A stretch of 64,000 nucleotides of DNA from Macrolepiota albuminosa (GCA_027475525.1 JAMWFC010000122.1:1178001-1242000), one strand, 5' to 3'; positions 1 to 13,306 are shown, counted from the stretch's first letter. A program made the numbers and translations. Notes: generated from the letters alone by a model not told the origin.

Positions 1-1116
1 TATCTGGCCCTCACTCAATCTGAATACTATGTGAATACTGAATTGAATATTGCAAAAAATCTAATACTCACCATGCACTGTGTTTGTACTCATTAGCAGT
101 AAAGCATGATTCATCCTGGAACAGTGGGATGATCTTTTGCTGCCTATCTTTCAGCACACTGGTGGCATCCTCATCAAGTAAGGCCCTTCATATTTTGCCA
201 TGCAAACCTCAAATGCAGCTATTTGAAGCAAAAAACACCATGGAAATAGGCAACAACATTCTCTTGCTCATGCCCATCCATGTAAACTCTTTTTTAAAGT
301 GCTTTCAACTTCTACCCCAGTCTTTTCAACTATCAACAAGTAAGTTTGTTCACTCAATGGAGTCTTCAGTGCAACATTTAGAGAGGGGAGGATTGTGATA
401 TTGATAGCTTGAAGAAATCAATGAGAGGCAACTGTTCCAGTTAATCTCGGATTTGCTGTCTGATCCAGATAAGGGAGCCTGATCAACAGATGTTTTAGTG
501 GTACAACTAACTTTGTTGTGCTTTAGAACAGAATTTGGGTTAACTAGATTGCTACAAAGCCCAGTAGTATTGTGATGGTATTTTGCAGGATGTCTTGGTG
601 CTATTTTGCAGCTAGAGTAGGGAGGATCTATTTTTCTTTGTTGATTTTTGATATATTTTTAAGTTTGATTCCAGACTTATAATCAAATTTTTTTATTGGA
701 TTCATAGTCCATGTGACAAAAGCTGTGATTGACATATTTTATATATTTTTCTCAATTTTTTGTTAGTGAGTTGGCCAAATTTTTGAGTTCAAATTTATAA
801 AATTTAAAAAATACAAAAATCTGTTTCTGGAATTGTATTTAAGCAGATACAAAGTCTATAAAAACATAAAAATGCCTTCTGAGCTTGTTTAAAATGCAAC
901 AAGTATATCAGGCTCTTGAAAATCAAGTGGATGTGGAATATTCCTTCTTTGAGCATCTAGATAATATATGTTTAGATGGAGTAATACCTAATAAATGAAA
1001 AGTGGATATTGGATATTGAGCTATTTCTCAGAAGTTAAAAACATGAAAATAAATGTAAAATAAGGCCAAGCATACCTTTAAAAGAAAAGTTGACATTAGT
1101 ACTTGCAAAACAACTT
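1..1116. other. AT-rich flank downstream of the NLR gene
   Basis: No convincing gene. The stretch is AT-rich, and I found only one CpG in it, near 448. A short plus-strand open frame at 84-398 has no recognisable motif. The part next to 1117 should hold the 3' UTR of the minus-strand NLR gene. Confidence 0.5.
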
Positions 1117-4100
1117 TCAAGTCATTTCATATAAATATTGAGTCTTTCTTGTTGAAAATTCTAGTTTTTCATGTGTTGTAAATGTTGGAGGAACATTGGG
1201 TGTGGCTTCAAATGTGTTCAAATAATTACTTTCAAAAGATTCTCTCTTGATTTTCAGCACTTCTTGGTCAAGATTCTCAGCTTCCTCCAATTTTCCACCT
1301 CTTGTATATATTAGAGAAAGGTTAGACATAGCTTGAATAGTATCTGGATGATTGCTGGCAAAGACCTCTCTTCTCATTTTAAGCACATCTTGTTCAAGCT
1401 GCTCAGCATTCTCTAGTTTTCCACTTTGCCAAAATATTCCACCAAGGTCAGACATAGCTTGGATAGTTTCTGGATGTTTATTTCCAAAGGTCTTTCTACT
1501 AATTTTGAGCACTTCTTGTTGGAGATTCACAGCCTCCTCCAGTTTTTGACTTTGTACAAGTATTTTAACAAGGTTAGACATGGCTTGAACAGTTTGTGAG
1601 TGAATGCTTCCAAATACTTCTTTCTTAACTTTCAGCACTTCTTGCTGAAGATTTTCAGCCTCCTCCAGTTTTTTACCTATTTTGAATATTGCAGCAAGCT
1701 TAGACATGGCTTGAACAGTCTGTGCATTAGTGCTCCCAAATTCTTCTGTGCAAAATTTCACTAATTCTTGTTGAAGATTTTCAGCTTCTTCCAATTTTCC
1801 ACCTGTTCCAAATATTGCAACAAGGTTAGATATGGCTTGAATAGTCTCTGGATGATTGCTTCCAAAAGCTTGTCTGCTAATTTTGAGCACATCTTGTTGA
1901 AGATTCTCAGCCTCCTCCAGTTTTCCACCTGTTTTGAATATTGCAGCAAGATTAGACATGGCTTGAATAGTCTGTGGATGAGTGCTCCCAAATGCTTCTT
2001 TCTTAAATTTTAGCACTTCTTGCTGAAGATTTTCAGCCTCTTTCAGTTTTCTATTTATTTTGAATGTTTGAACAAGGTTAGACATAGCTTGAATAGTTTC
2101 TGGATGATGGCTTCCAAAGGCTTCTCTCTTAAGTCCAAGCACTTCTTGTTGAAGATTCTCAGCCTCCTCCAGTTTTCCTTTTCTGCCTATTGTAAATGTT
2201 ACAGAAAGGTCAGACATAGCTTGAATTGTGTCTGGATGGCTAGTTCCAAAGGCCTGTCTCCTCAGTTTAAGCACTTCTTGTTGGAGATTCACAGCCTCCT
2301 CCAGTTTTCCACCTGATATAAAAGTTGCAGCAAGGTTAGACATGGCTTGAATAGTGTCTGAAGAACTGTTCCCAAGAACTTCTTTCCTGATTTTGAGGAC
2401 TTCTTTGTCAAGCTTCTCAGCCTTCTCTAAGTTTCTACTTTGCCAAAATATTGAACTAAGAACAGACATAGCTTGAATAGTCTCTGTGTGGTTGCTTCCC
2501 AAGGCTTCTCTCTGAAGTTTGAGCACTTCTTGTTGAAGATTTGCAGCCTCCTCTAGTTTTTGACTTTGCACAAGTGTTTCAACAAGGTTAGCCATGGCTT
2601 GAACAGTCTGTAAATGACTGCTCCCAAATACTTCTTTTTTAACTTTCAGCACTTTTTGCTGAAGATTCTCAGCCTCCTCCAATTTTTTACCTATTTTGAA
2701 TATTGCAGCAAGCTTAGACATGGCTTGAACAGTCTGTGCATTAGTGCTCCCAAGTTCTTCTGTGCAAAATTTCACCACTTCTTGTTGAAGATTCTCAGCT
2801 TCTTCCAATTTTCCATCTCTTGTAAATATTAGAGAAAGGTTAGACATAGCTTGAATAGTATCTGGATGATTGCTGCCAAAGACCTCTCTTCTCATTTCAA
2901 GCACATCTTGTTCAAGCTTCTCAGCCTTCTCTAGGTTTCCACTTTGCCAAAATATTGAACTAAGAACAGACATAGCTTGAATAGTCTCTGTGTGGTTGCT
3001 TCCCAAGGCTTCTCTCTGAAGTTTGAGCACTTCTTGTTGAAGATTGACATAGCTTGAATAGTCTCTGTGTGGTTGCTTCCCAAGGCTTCTCTCTGAAGTT
3101 TGAGCACTTCTTGTTGAAGATTCACAGCCTCCCCTAGTTTTTGACTTTGCACAAGTATTTCAACAAGGTTAGACATTGCTTGAACAGTTTGTGGATGACT
3201 GCTTCCAAATACTTCTTTTTCAACTTTAAGCACTTCTTGCTGAAGATTTTCAGCCTCCTCCAGTTTTTTACCTATTTTGAATATTGCAGCAAGCTTAGAC
3301 ATGGCTTGAACAGTCTGTGCATTAGTGCTCCCAAGTTCTTCTGTGCAAAATTTCACCACTTCTTGTTGAAGATTCTCAGCTTCTTCCAATTTTCCATCTC
3401 TTGTAAATATTAGAGAAAGGTTAGACATAGCTTGAATAGTATCTGGATGATTGCTGCCAAAGACCTCTCTTCTCATTTCAAGCACATCTTGTTCAAGCTT
3501 CTCAGCCTTCTCTAGGTTTCCACTTTGCCAAAATATTGAACTAAGAACAGACATAGCTTGAATAGTCTCTGTGTGGTTGCTTCCCAAGGCTTCTCTCTGA
3601 AGTTTGAGCACTTCTTGTTGAAGATTCACAGCCTCCTCTAGTTTTTGACTTTGCACAAGTATTTCAACAAGGTTAGACATTGCTTGAACAGTTTGTGAAT
3701 GACTGCTTCCAAATACTTCTTTTTCAACTTTAAGCACTTCTTGCTGAAGATTTTCAGCCTCCTCCAGTTTTTTACCTATTTTGAATATTGCAGCAAGCTT
3801 AGACATGGCTTGAACAGTCTGTGAATTAGTGCTCCCAAATTCTTCTGTGCAAAATTTCACCACTTCTTGTTGAAGATTCTCAGCTTCTTCTAATTTTCCA
3901 TCTCTTGTAAATATTAGAGAAAGGTTAGACATAGCTTGAATAGTACCTGGATGGTTGCTGCCAAAAACCTCTCTTCTCATTTTAAGCACATCTTGTTCAA
4001 GCTTCTCAGCCTTCTCTAGGTTTCCACTTTGCCAAAATATTCCACCAAGGTCAGATATAGCTTGAATTGTTTCTGGATGATTATTTCCCAAGGCTTCTCT

Positions 4101-7100
4101 CCTAAGCTGGAGCACTTCTTCTTGAAGATTTACAGCCTCCTCCAATTTTTGACTTTGTACAAGTATTTTAACAAGGTTAGACATGACTTGAATAGTCTTT
4201 GAATGATTGCTTCCAAATGTTTCTTTTCTAAATTTCAGCACTTTTTTCTGAAGATTCTCAGCCTCCTCTGATTTTTGACTTTGCACAAGTATTTTAACAA
4301 GGTTAGACATGGCTTCAACAGTCTGTGGATGACTGCTCCCAAATACTTCTTGCCTAACTTTCAGCACTTCTTGCTGAAGATTCTCAGCCTCCTCCAGTTT
4401 TTCACCTGCTACAAATATTGCAGCAAGGTCAGACATAGCTTGAATAGTTTCTGGATGATGGCTTCCAAAGACCTCTCTCCTAAGTTTGACCACTTCTTGT
4501 TCAAGAGTCTCTGCTTCCTCCACTTTTCCACCTGTTGTAAATATTACACAAAGGTCAGACATAGCTTGAATAGTTAATAGATGGTGTCTTCCAAATGTCT
4601 GTCTTCTTTGTTTGAGGACTTCCTGTTGAAGGTTCTCAGCCTCCTTTAGTTTTCCACCTGTGTTGAGTATTGCAGCAAGGTTAGACATAGCTTGAACAGT
4701 TTGTGGATTAGTGCTTCCAAATGCTTCTTTCCTAGCTTTTAGCACTTCTTGTTGAAGATTCTCAGCTTCCTCCAGTTTTCCACCTGTCCTGAATATTGCA
4801 GCAAGGTCAGACATAGCTTGAATAGTCTCTGGATGATTGCTTCCAAAAGCCTCTCTCCTGATTTTTAGCACTTCTTGTGCAAGCTTCTCAGCCTTTTCTA
4901 TTTTTCCACTTTGCCAAAATCTTCTCCCAAGGTCAGATATAGCTTGAATTGTTTTTGGATGATTATTTCCCAAGGCCTCTATCCTAAGTTGGAGCACTTC
5001 TTCTTGAAGATTTACAGCTTCCTCCAATTTTTGACTCTGTGCAAGTGTTTCAACAAGCTCAGACACAGCTTGAATAGTCTCTGGATGATTGTTTCCAAAT
5101 GCTTCTTTCCTAACTTTCAGCACTTCTTGCTGAAGATTCACAGCCTCCTCCAGTTTTTCACCTGTTCTGAGTGTTACAGCAAGTTTAGACATGGCTTCAA
5201 TAGTATCTGGATGATTGTCTCCATTAGCCTCTCTACTAATTTTGAGCACTTCTTGTTGAATATCCATAGCCTCCTCTAGTTTTCCACCTGTTCTGAATGT
5301 TTCAGCAAGATCAGACATGGCTTCTATAGTGTATGGATGATTATTTCCAAAAGCTCCTCTCTTGATTCTGAGCACTTCTTGTTGAAGATTCTCAGCTTCC
5401 TTCAGTTTTCCAACTGTTATAAATGTTTCAGCAAGGTCAGACATGGCTTCAATAGTATCTAAATGATTGCTTCCAAAGGCTTCTCTCTTAATTTTAAGCA
5501 CTTCTAGATCAAGCTTCTCAGCCTCCTCTAATTTACCACTTCTGCAAAGTGTTGCAGCAAGATCAGACATGGCTTGGATTGTATGTGGATGGCTACTCTC
5601 CAGCACTTCTTCACACTCTTTGAGCACCTGCCACTGAAGTTGCTCTGCATCATTCCAAAAATGTGCAATAGAGAAAATTCTGCTTAGTCCCTTTGCAAGT
5701 GTGTAATTCTCACATTTATGACTTAATTGATTCATTAATGCTAGTAGATGCAACACCCATTGAGCTGCATCATAATATTTCAGCCTATTCTTTTGTAAGC
5801 AGTAAAATAGCTGTTGTGCACACTGCTGAGCTTCTATCTGTTCTTTTCTTGATAATGATTTAAAAGCCCAACTATGAACAAGTGAGTGAATGTCTAAGAG
5901 TATATCTCCATTTTCTCTTATCTCCACTAATGAGTATGATCTGAGCATATCAACTGCCTCTTCAACTAACTCATCATTCCATTTTTTGTCATCTGTTACA
6001 AACTTTCCAAGAAAATTCTGTAATTTTTGGGTGTTTATATCAGAAGTATTGTAGAGATTTTTCCATGCTCTTTCAAGAATTGAAACAGGTATCTTAGAGT
6101 TGTGTAATACACCACATAACATCAGAAGTGCCTTTGCTCTTTCATTCAGCTTCTGATAGCTTATGTTCCATGTAGCATAAACAGAGAGTTGATAGCTATC
6201 AATTTTTTGCTTTGTTGCTGTTGCCAGATATCTTACTTTATCTTTTTTATATTTTTCAAAATACTGCTTCACTTGAATGTGCTGATTGTAGCAGAGATAG
6301 CTCCCTGCCTGAACAATAGCTAATGCTAAATAGCCTAATTCTTTAACAAGCTCATTTGCAGGCCCTTGCTCAGTCTTTTGCCTATGACTAGCTTTATAAA
6401 ATGCTTCCAATGAGTCTTCAGGAGTCAACTCCCCAATTTTATAATGATTTTCAGGTGCATACAATTTAGATGCTTCATTTCTACTTGTTATAAGAATATT
6501 TCCATGACTGCATTTTGGAAAGAATTCTTGTAAATCAACATCAGGATCATCAGCATTATCAAAAAGCATCAACCATTCTTGTTTTTGTAAACATAGCCAT
6601 GTGAGAGCAGCATCAGGTGCAGTATCACTCAGACCAGCATTCTGAGCAAGTGAAGTTAGAAACTGCTTGATTGATGCTTTAGAGCTGGCATTTATCATAT
6701 ATATAGCAGAAAATCTAGTTGATCAAATTAAAATATAATATGGAAAAAGTGTAGATGTCTCATACCTGCTTTTAAATTTCTGACAAAATTGCAGTGCAAT
6801 CTGTGTCTTTCCAGCTCCACCCAAGCCACTTAACACACAATGCTGCTGCACTTGCATTTTTAATGAAGATTGAAGAGGATCAAAACACTTTTCAAGATAT
6901 GACAAAATGTCTGCTCTGCCAGTGAACAGTGGAGATGGAGGAGGAACAGTAGGAAGAAGAATTGGTGCAAGTATCTGAGCTGTTTGTTTAGCAGAAAAGC
7001 TTGTAGGCATAGTTCCACCCCCTAATAAATGTCAGAAATAGTTCATTCAATTGAGATCAAGCAACTACTTACTGAAGACCCCAAGAGTAGTCTGTTGAAA

Positions 7101-8255
7101 ACAACTATATAAAGTCTTTGTAAGACCATTCAATTTCTCTGTAACTTTGGCCTTCTGCAAATAGGACTGGGAGTGTGTTCGAATTTCTCCCTGCTTATTC
7201 CAATCATCCAAAGCCATTTTTTGAAGCCCTTGTTCTACATTAAGTCTGTAAAACAGGCCAGGCAATTGCAAAAAGTCCTCTTCAAAGGCCTCAGCTACCT
7301 CTTCACAATCAGTAGCTATCTGATAAAGAAGTTCTGTCATTTTTTGGCCAATCACATTGGTGGGCTTCCAGGAAACATGACCAGTATGCCCTGCTCCTAT
7401 ACTAACCAAACATGCCACTGGTTGAGAAAAACCAAAAACCATTACAGCTTCGTTTATAACAAGGCGAGTTGGATTGCTATAGCGCAAACCTGCACCTACA
7501 AAGGTCTCGTAGACTCCACCAGAAATTATAGAGAGAGGTTTGAAAAGCTGAGGAGTAGCAGTGGTGGCACGGGCAGCTTGCACCACTGTACAATTATAGC
7601 CTGGATTAGCAGATACCCCATATGTTCTGAAGATCCGAGGTGTCATGTTGGCAGAAGGAAGAGCCACTACAAAACTTCAAGGTGATTGCATTGTCAGCTG
7701 AGAAATAGAAATGAAAAAGACTTTAGTACCTTCTGCAGAGAGGATCATCCTCTTGCATCAAGACATCCTCTGAAAACCCAGCAGATCGCAAGATGCCTGT
7801 CATGCCGGACTCAAAGACAGTTGCCTTGAACTTCCCATTCCATGCATTCCATTTCTTGACGTCAGAGTAGACCTCCCGGCTGAACAAGACATACTTCTCG
7901 ATAGCCAGGTCAATGGGCATACGGAGTCGACCAAGCATCAATGCAATTACCCTGATATACTTCATTATTGAATATTCAACTTCGTAGTGATGCTTTGTCA
8001 CATACCCTCCTGTTCCAGCTCCGCCGATTATATCGAAATAATCACAAGGCTTAGGCAGAGATTGAGCGTTCTCCAGGTGCATTAGACGAAACATGATTTC
8101 TCGCAGAATAATAAGCTCAGATAGTCCACGTACACCACCGTCATCTGGATGATTATTCCGATAACGTTAGTAATCACGATTCACAGTCAAAAGAGCGTAC
8201 CCAAAGATAACATCCTCAACCCGCGTTGATTCTGGACTGTCTCAATATTCTGCAT
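1117..8255 (-). CDS. NLR-like receptor: PNPLA (patatin-like) - NB-ARC - TPR array
   Basis: Predicted cytosolic STAND/NLR protein, a class tied in fungi to non-self recognition and regulated cell death. Exons read on the minus strand are 8255-8201, 8144-8006, 7951-7730, 7674-7073, 7021-6766 and 6714-1117; all introns are GT-AG of 50-60 bases, the first with a CTAAC branch site. The patatin domain starts with LSLDDGGVRG, then FDIIGGAGTGG and RIFRTYG. NB-ARC follows with P-loop GLGGAGKTQIALQF, Walker B-like WLMLFDNADDP and GNILITSRN. About 35 TPRs of 42 residues follow. An exact 77-bp duplication at 2969-3122 breaks the frame; with one copy removed the exons add to 6795 bases, or 2264 residues. 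As assembled the protein stops at 2931. The GxSxG serine and the aspartate of DGG/DGA are replaced. The start at 8255 is the only ATG in that exon; an upstream exon is possible. Confidence 0.88.
1160..5640 (-). repeat. Tandem 126-bp TPR-coding repeats with a 504-bp higher-order unit
   Basis: About 35 in-frame repeats of 42 codons encode helix pairs with the pattern QQEVLKxxREAFGSNHPETI, then QAMSxLAxIF, then GGKLEEAENL. One unit near 2190 has 44 codons. Around 2.5-4.1 kb four successive types (EQDV.., QQEVVKFCTEE.., QQEVLKV.., QQEVLKLQREALG..) recur as a block of four, 504 bp, at least three times with very few differences. This points to recent block amplification or gene conversion. Confidence 0.9.
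2969..3122. repeat. Exact 77-bp tandem duplication (1 of 9), probable assembly artefact
   Basis: Copies 2969-3045 and 3046-3122 are identical. The 77 bases shift the TPR frame; removing one copy rejoins the two open frames. The same period occurs at eight other unrelated sites in the window. Confidence 0.93.
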
Positions 8256-9218
8256 GGGGCGTCAATCGTAGAACTTGAACAAAGGGAAGGAAAGAATGCG
8301 CTTTCTCACATCGATTGATTGTGACACAAAAGCTGTTCTCGCGCTTGGGCCTTTGTTCACACCCTTGACATAGTAACAGTGAGATTTTATGATAAAGATA
8401 GATAGGCCTGTATAAAATAATATTCCAGCGTCCTATTCCATATGCCTGCACCTCTGGAAGCACATACAAGACTTATCCAATCTGTACATCGCCTGTGGAA
8501 CGGTATAGAGTGAATATTTCTGCCAACGACGACAGTATATCAAACAGCGACACTGTCGTCGTTAACACATCACCGACACAGTCACCCAACATAAGATGTC
8601 TGGTTCCAACGGGCTCTTCGTGGGCTCCGATATCCGCTTCGACATCGGCGAGCTCTAATGACAACTCGCACCAACCGCTCTCGTTTGCACCATAGATAGC
8701 TATCTGCAACATAGAAATTCACCACGCACACGCACACGCAACCCTAGCCCCGTTCTGGATAACACCGCTCCCCCGCCCGCCCACGACCATGAAGAGGTGG
8801 AGCGAGCATGGTGAATTGAATTTGAACGCGAGAGGCTAGTGTTTTGAATGGGGATGACAGGTGTGAGGGATGAGCGAGCAGTGCATGGGAATGGAAGGGC
8901 AAAGGAAGTATTAGACGGTTCACCAGGGATCGAGAGGAAAGACTCCGAGCATAGGGAACTATAACAACGGTGGGTATGCTAATTGGCGCAGAAGCACGTT
9001 AACGGGAGCGGGGGCGGGGAAGAAGCGCACGTCAATACGGAGGATTAGCAGAAGCGGAAACAAAAAGCAAGTGCACGTGTCAACATTCAAGCACGTACGA
9101 CGATGCAAAAGCGTCGTGCCATGGCAGAATCAGGTTGCCTCTCGTGGATGGGCCTAATGAGGAAAGCGATACGTTACAGACAACGTAGTACTTGGACTCC
9201 CTAAGTTTCTTTGAATTC
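8256..9218. other. Intergenic region between NLR and DNA2; possible upstream NLR exon
   Basis: Holds the 5' region of the NLR gene and the 3' region of DNA2. A minus-strand frame at 8712-8473 and another segment just before 8255 look partly protein-like and could be an unresolved 5' exon. A plus-strand frame at 8495-8695 overlaps them. I could not join any of these with acceptable splice sites. A short (CA)CG-rich simple stretch lies near 8720. Confidence 0.35.
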
Positions 9219-12200
9219 CTACAAGGTCCCATTGACAAGGTCCTTCAATATTGCCCGACCCCTGACTATTCCAGCTTCTGTTTTCGGTGTCCTTATCTTC
9301 TTGACAGGACGACCTATTCCTGAATTCTCGTCACCAACTGTGTCGGCAGCAAGGCGCTTCTTGGAAGGTGTAGTGGGAGGACTCGGAATCATCATAGAGT
9401 GGAGTTGATGCGCGTTAGGAGGCAGACGTAGGATCCAGCCACGGCTATCCAGGAGGTCAAAAAATTCTGAAAGCAGCGCAGCCTCCTGAAGAGTCTTTCT
9501 CGAGCCAATGATGATTAGCTTTGAGCGTGCCCGCGTAAAGGAAACATTCATCCTTCGCCAATCTTTAACCAAATCACCAACCTAAATTGAATGGACAATA
9601 AGCATCACAAGTATATAGATATCAGAAAAAAAGTACTAACACTGCCTGAATCATTCGATCGGACCATTGAAATAATGATACAATCCTTATCTCGTCCTTG
9701 ACTGCGATCTGCAGTCAGAATCTCGATATCCTCATGGTGCAGGAGCTTGTGTGTTAAAAGTTTGACTTGCTGTCTATATGGGGTGATGATCCCAACTTGT
9801 TCTTCTCGTATTCCCGTCTTCATCATGGTTTCGCAGAGTTGGCGGACGAGTTCAGCCTCAATCTTGTTCTCCACTAGATCACCTACGCGGGAATCGCGTG
9901 CCGGAAGATCATCGGTATCCACGAAGACTACTTTGCAACTGTTGAGCCATTTGTCAATACGATTACTCGCTACTGCCGACCGAGAATGGCTACCTTTCAC
10001 GCATGATTGTCTCTATCCAACATCCCCCGGAACACAAAGACGATGCCTCCGTATGTAAGGAATGCATGAATTCCCGGTTCGGTAGGACGAGACTCTGTTG
10101 TGCTACTGAATTTGAACCGCATCGAAGACGATCTCCATATATGAGTTGGTTTGAAAGGAGCATAATGTCTTCATTCATACGATACTGGTGCGACAGTTCG
10201 ACAACAGCATGTGGATGTGCGTCCGAAAGCCGGCGGAAGAGTGACACGTCCAATCCGCCCTTTCGTGCACCTGGGTTACGAACCTGTTCTTAAAGTCAGC
10301 ACATGTTTGGGGAGAAGAAAAGGGGGCTGACCAATGGAGGTAACTGGAAATGGTCTCCGACAAGAACAAATGTCTCTGCATAGCGGAGTGGCCCAACACA
10401 CGTAGGAAGGGTAATCTGGGAAGCTTCGTCAACTATACAATAGTCAAACTTTCGGCGACTGAAAAGCCCACTATCAACATGCGTTAGAAAACGTGGTAAA
10501 GGTGGATGGGACAAAGATATACTGGTCAATTGACAAACACGTCGTCGCTACTACTGGAGGGGACATCAACTGCTGTTCTAGCTGTTCGATAGTCGTAGGT
10601 TGTCTTCGACTCGCAAGAGTGAATTTGTGCACGTCTGGGTGGACCTGTGATTCATAGGATAAGCAACTGTTCTAAACAAAAAGGACAACGGACAGACCTT
10701 GTCAATGTTTCCGAGTCTAAGGATACTGAAGTCAGCATCCAACAATTTCGTGAGGATGGTATCGACAGCAGAATGCGTATATGACGTCAAGAGCACCGTT
10801 TTCCCCATCGCCACCAAGGTCTTAATCATAGCAGCAATCACCGTGGTCTTGCCCGTGCCGGGCATACCAAGGATTAAAGCATAATCCTCTGATGTCAGGA
10901 CCTTCCTCATGGCATGTGCCTGGTTGGCGTTCAGATGAGCAGAGTACGAGAGGAGGTTCGGTGAAAGCTCTGGAGGGTCTTTCTTAAAAATTGGATATTT
11001 CATGTCGACGACCAACTCGAGGCGGCGAGTGTCACCATTTGCATAAAAGAGCTGTGCCAGATTGTCGCGGATCCTTCCCAGAGAACTCGAGAATTCATCC
11101 TTGTCAATGCGGAAAATAACTGGCCGAGCACGATAAGGCGTATTTGATAAGCGCTTTGCAATGTTGTCTACAGATAGCTTATGATCGACACCAACAACTA
11201 CGTCCGTCGGGGTGAGCTTGATTATGAATCCTCGAGCAAGAGCAAGTAACGCTGGTTCAATGGAGACAGTGATAGGGTCACCTAGGCTGATATGACCGTT
11301 GAGAAGGGACGTCGTTTCGCCGTCGTTTGATAGGCGCGTGAAACGATAGGTGAAACGATGTATCTTGCTCTCTGCCGCAACCACACCATGAGGTAAAGGA
11401 GGAGATTCATACGATGTATCAATGACCATGGAGCTGAAACATCGACCCTTGAGCTCACGCTCTACTGCACCCATTGTCCACAGCTCCTTCTTGAACCGAA
11501 TGAGATCCTGCTCTTCTAGCGAGATGAGGGCTTCCCATTGTTTAAAAAACTGTGCTCTAGCTGGAGTGAGGTGAGAAGTTTTAAGGTCGTAGATGTCTGC
11601 TATTGGAGATGTGATATCCTCAACACCTTCAACAGCCTATGCAAAGATTTTTTAGAGATGTGCTGAGCGGAAAGTTGGTAGTTTTTACCTTGCGATACAA
11701 CATACAAGTGTCGAGGGCATAACACCTCTTGCATACCCGCCCGTCGTCAATAGTGGGAGGTAGAAATGGTTCGGGCATTGAGACTACTTCCTTAGATGCC
11801 GTCAATTCGTTTCTCCGCATCATAAAAGCTGCCATCTCGTTTCTAGCAATGATAAGACCACGTATTTCATTACGACCAGCCGGAACCTTCGTCACTTCTT
11901 CACTTTGCGTATAGTACAGAAGAGCAGAAGATACTTCAACTCCGTAACGCTCAGCAGCAAGGAGGGTATATAGCATGGTTTGGGCACGATGTTCCATCCC
12001 TACCACAGCACGGCCTGTTTTAATTTCGAGAGGCTTGGGCCCACTTGATATAACAGGCGCGAATGGAGGATTGGAATCGGAGATGATGGCATTGACGGTA
12101 GCGTCGAGCTTTCCCTTGATGCCGTAGGTAGGTGACCATATGTCTTCTTCAATGTCAAGCAGCTCCGAGATGGCTAGTAAGGAATCTGCTTGCTGCTTGC

Positions 12201-13306
12201 TCGTCCGCGTATTCCCGAGGATTGCGTCGGGCTATATATTACCGTTAGCGAGATTATGGTGGGTCAGCGGGTCCTTACTTTAGGAAAGTCAGATATGTAT
12301 CGTTCTGAGAATGCCAGCAATCCTTTAGCTCTGGTTGTCACCTCGCGTTTGGCTTCCTCGACCGTCACGTCAATCTTAACAAGCTCATTGAGACCTTTCA
12401 AAATGACTTCATCAATCTTTTGATCAATCCAAGTCGTATCCCATCGGTTTTCACCAAGGCATGACTGCATGATTTCATGGACCATGTTTCCCCACACAAG
12501 AGCGGGCGTGGTATCGCTAGTGGACCGAACGAGGCTTGATAGAAGAGGTTTACGTCGGCACTGAGGAGCATTAGATAACGCGGTTGCGGTAAGGAGGAGA
12601 TCTGGATGAAGAATGAGAAGGTTCGACCTGGCAGTAATCGTGATTGACTGTGTGATAGATGATGAAGACGTTGTCGGGGAAGTGAAAGTTCCTAAAACGT
12701 TGATGATATCGCCAACTCGAATGTCTATGATCACCCAGTCATCGCGCAGGGTTACTCTGCGACGTTCTTGGCTGGAGTAAAGCTTTACTATTAAATCCTA
12801 ATGAAAACTAAGTCGACTGCAACACGAAATATTATTGCACAAACGTACCTTCTGCACATAATCACTAGATTCAGACGAGATTGATTCAACGACGCATCGT
12901 GTACATGGTTCGGGGGTATATGATGGGGGAGATGGGATGTTAAACTAGGAATAAGGAAATTAAAGTCAAGTAACACGCTTGCCACGCGAATCCTCACTTT
13001 TTTCTTGGGAGGCGTCTTCTTTGGCGACAAAAGGTCTGATGCCGTGTCATCCCAGTCCCAATCTTCTGCACCTTCTAATAGTGCATTCACATCAATATCT
13101 CCTGCAGAAAAGATCTTGGAGGGAGATGGCGCAGGGATCCTTTTTCCTTGAGCAGGTCTCCTTGGCGTCGCTACTTGGTTCAAGAGTGGTCTTACGGGCG
13201 AAGGTTCTGGGGTTGGTACGGCATTCCAAAAGGAGTCGTCTAAATCGCCTAGTATATCAGCCATGAAAGCCGCCTCGTCCACGGCGGAGTGGGTAACAGG
13301 TGCCAT
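9219..13306 (-). CDS. DNA2: DNA replication ATP-dependent helicase/nuclease DNA2
   Basis: Nuclear nuclease-helicase that trims long flaps in Okazaki-fragment maturation and resects double-strand breaks. Many short introns split it. In order: an acidic/proline N terminus from [24 protein letters not shown]; RecB-type nuclease with [21 protein letters not shown] (acidic residue) and PLEIKTGR (ExK); Fe-S cysteines APQCRRK and [11 protein letters not shown]; then SF1 helicase motifs [13 protein letters not shown], Ia [51 protein letters not shown] and [24 protein letters not shown]. All catalytic motifs look intact. The C terminus is basic (SKKRLAA, PVKKIRT) and may act in nuclear localisation. 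The start at 13306 is the ATG before the acidic leader; an ATG slightly upstream is possible. Exon ends inside the gene were only partly checked. Confidence 0.93.

Noticed and set aside
2969..3122. Intron or programmed frameshift in the NLR
   Set aside because: The duplicated segment has no GT..AG pair that removes exactly 77 bases, and the same period occurs at eight unrelated sites.
1352..5279. Plus-strand open frames opposite the TPR array (rich in FSTCCKYC-like words)
   Set aside because: They are by-products of the 126-base coding period on the minus strand and show no independent motif.
8495..8695. Ser-rich 66-residue plus-strand protein
   Set aside because: The opposite strand is equally open and lies where an NLR 5' exon would be expected; no supporting motif.
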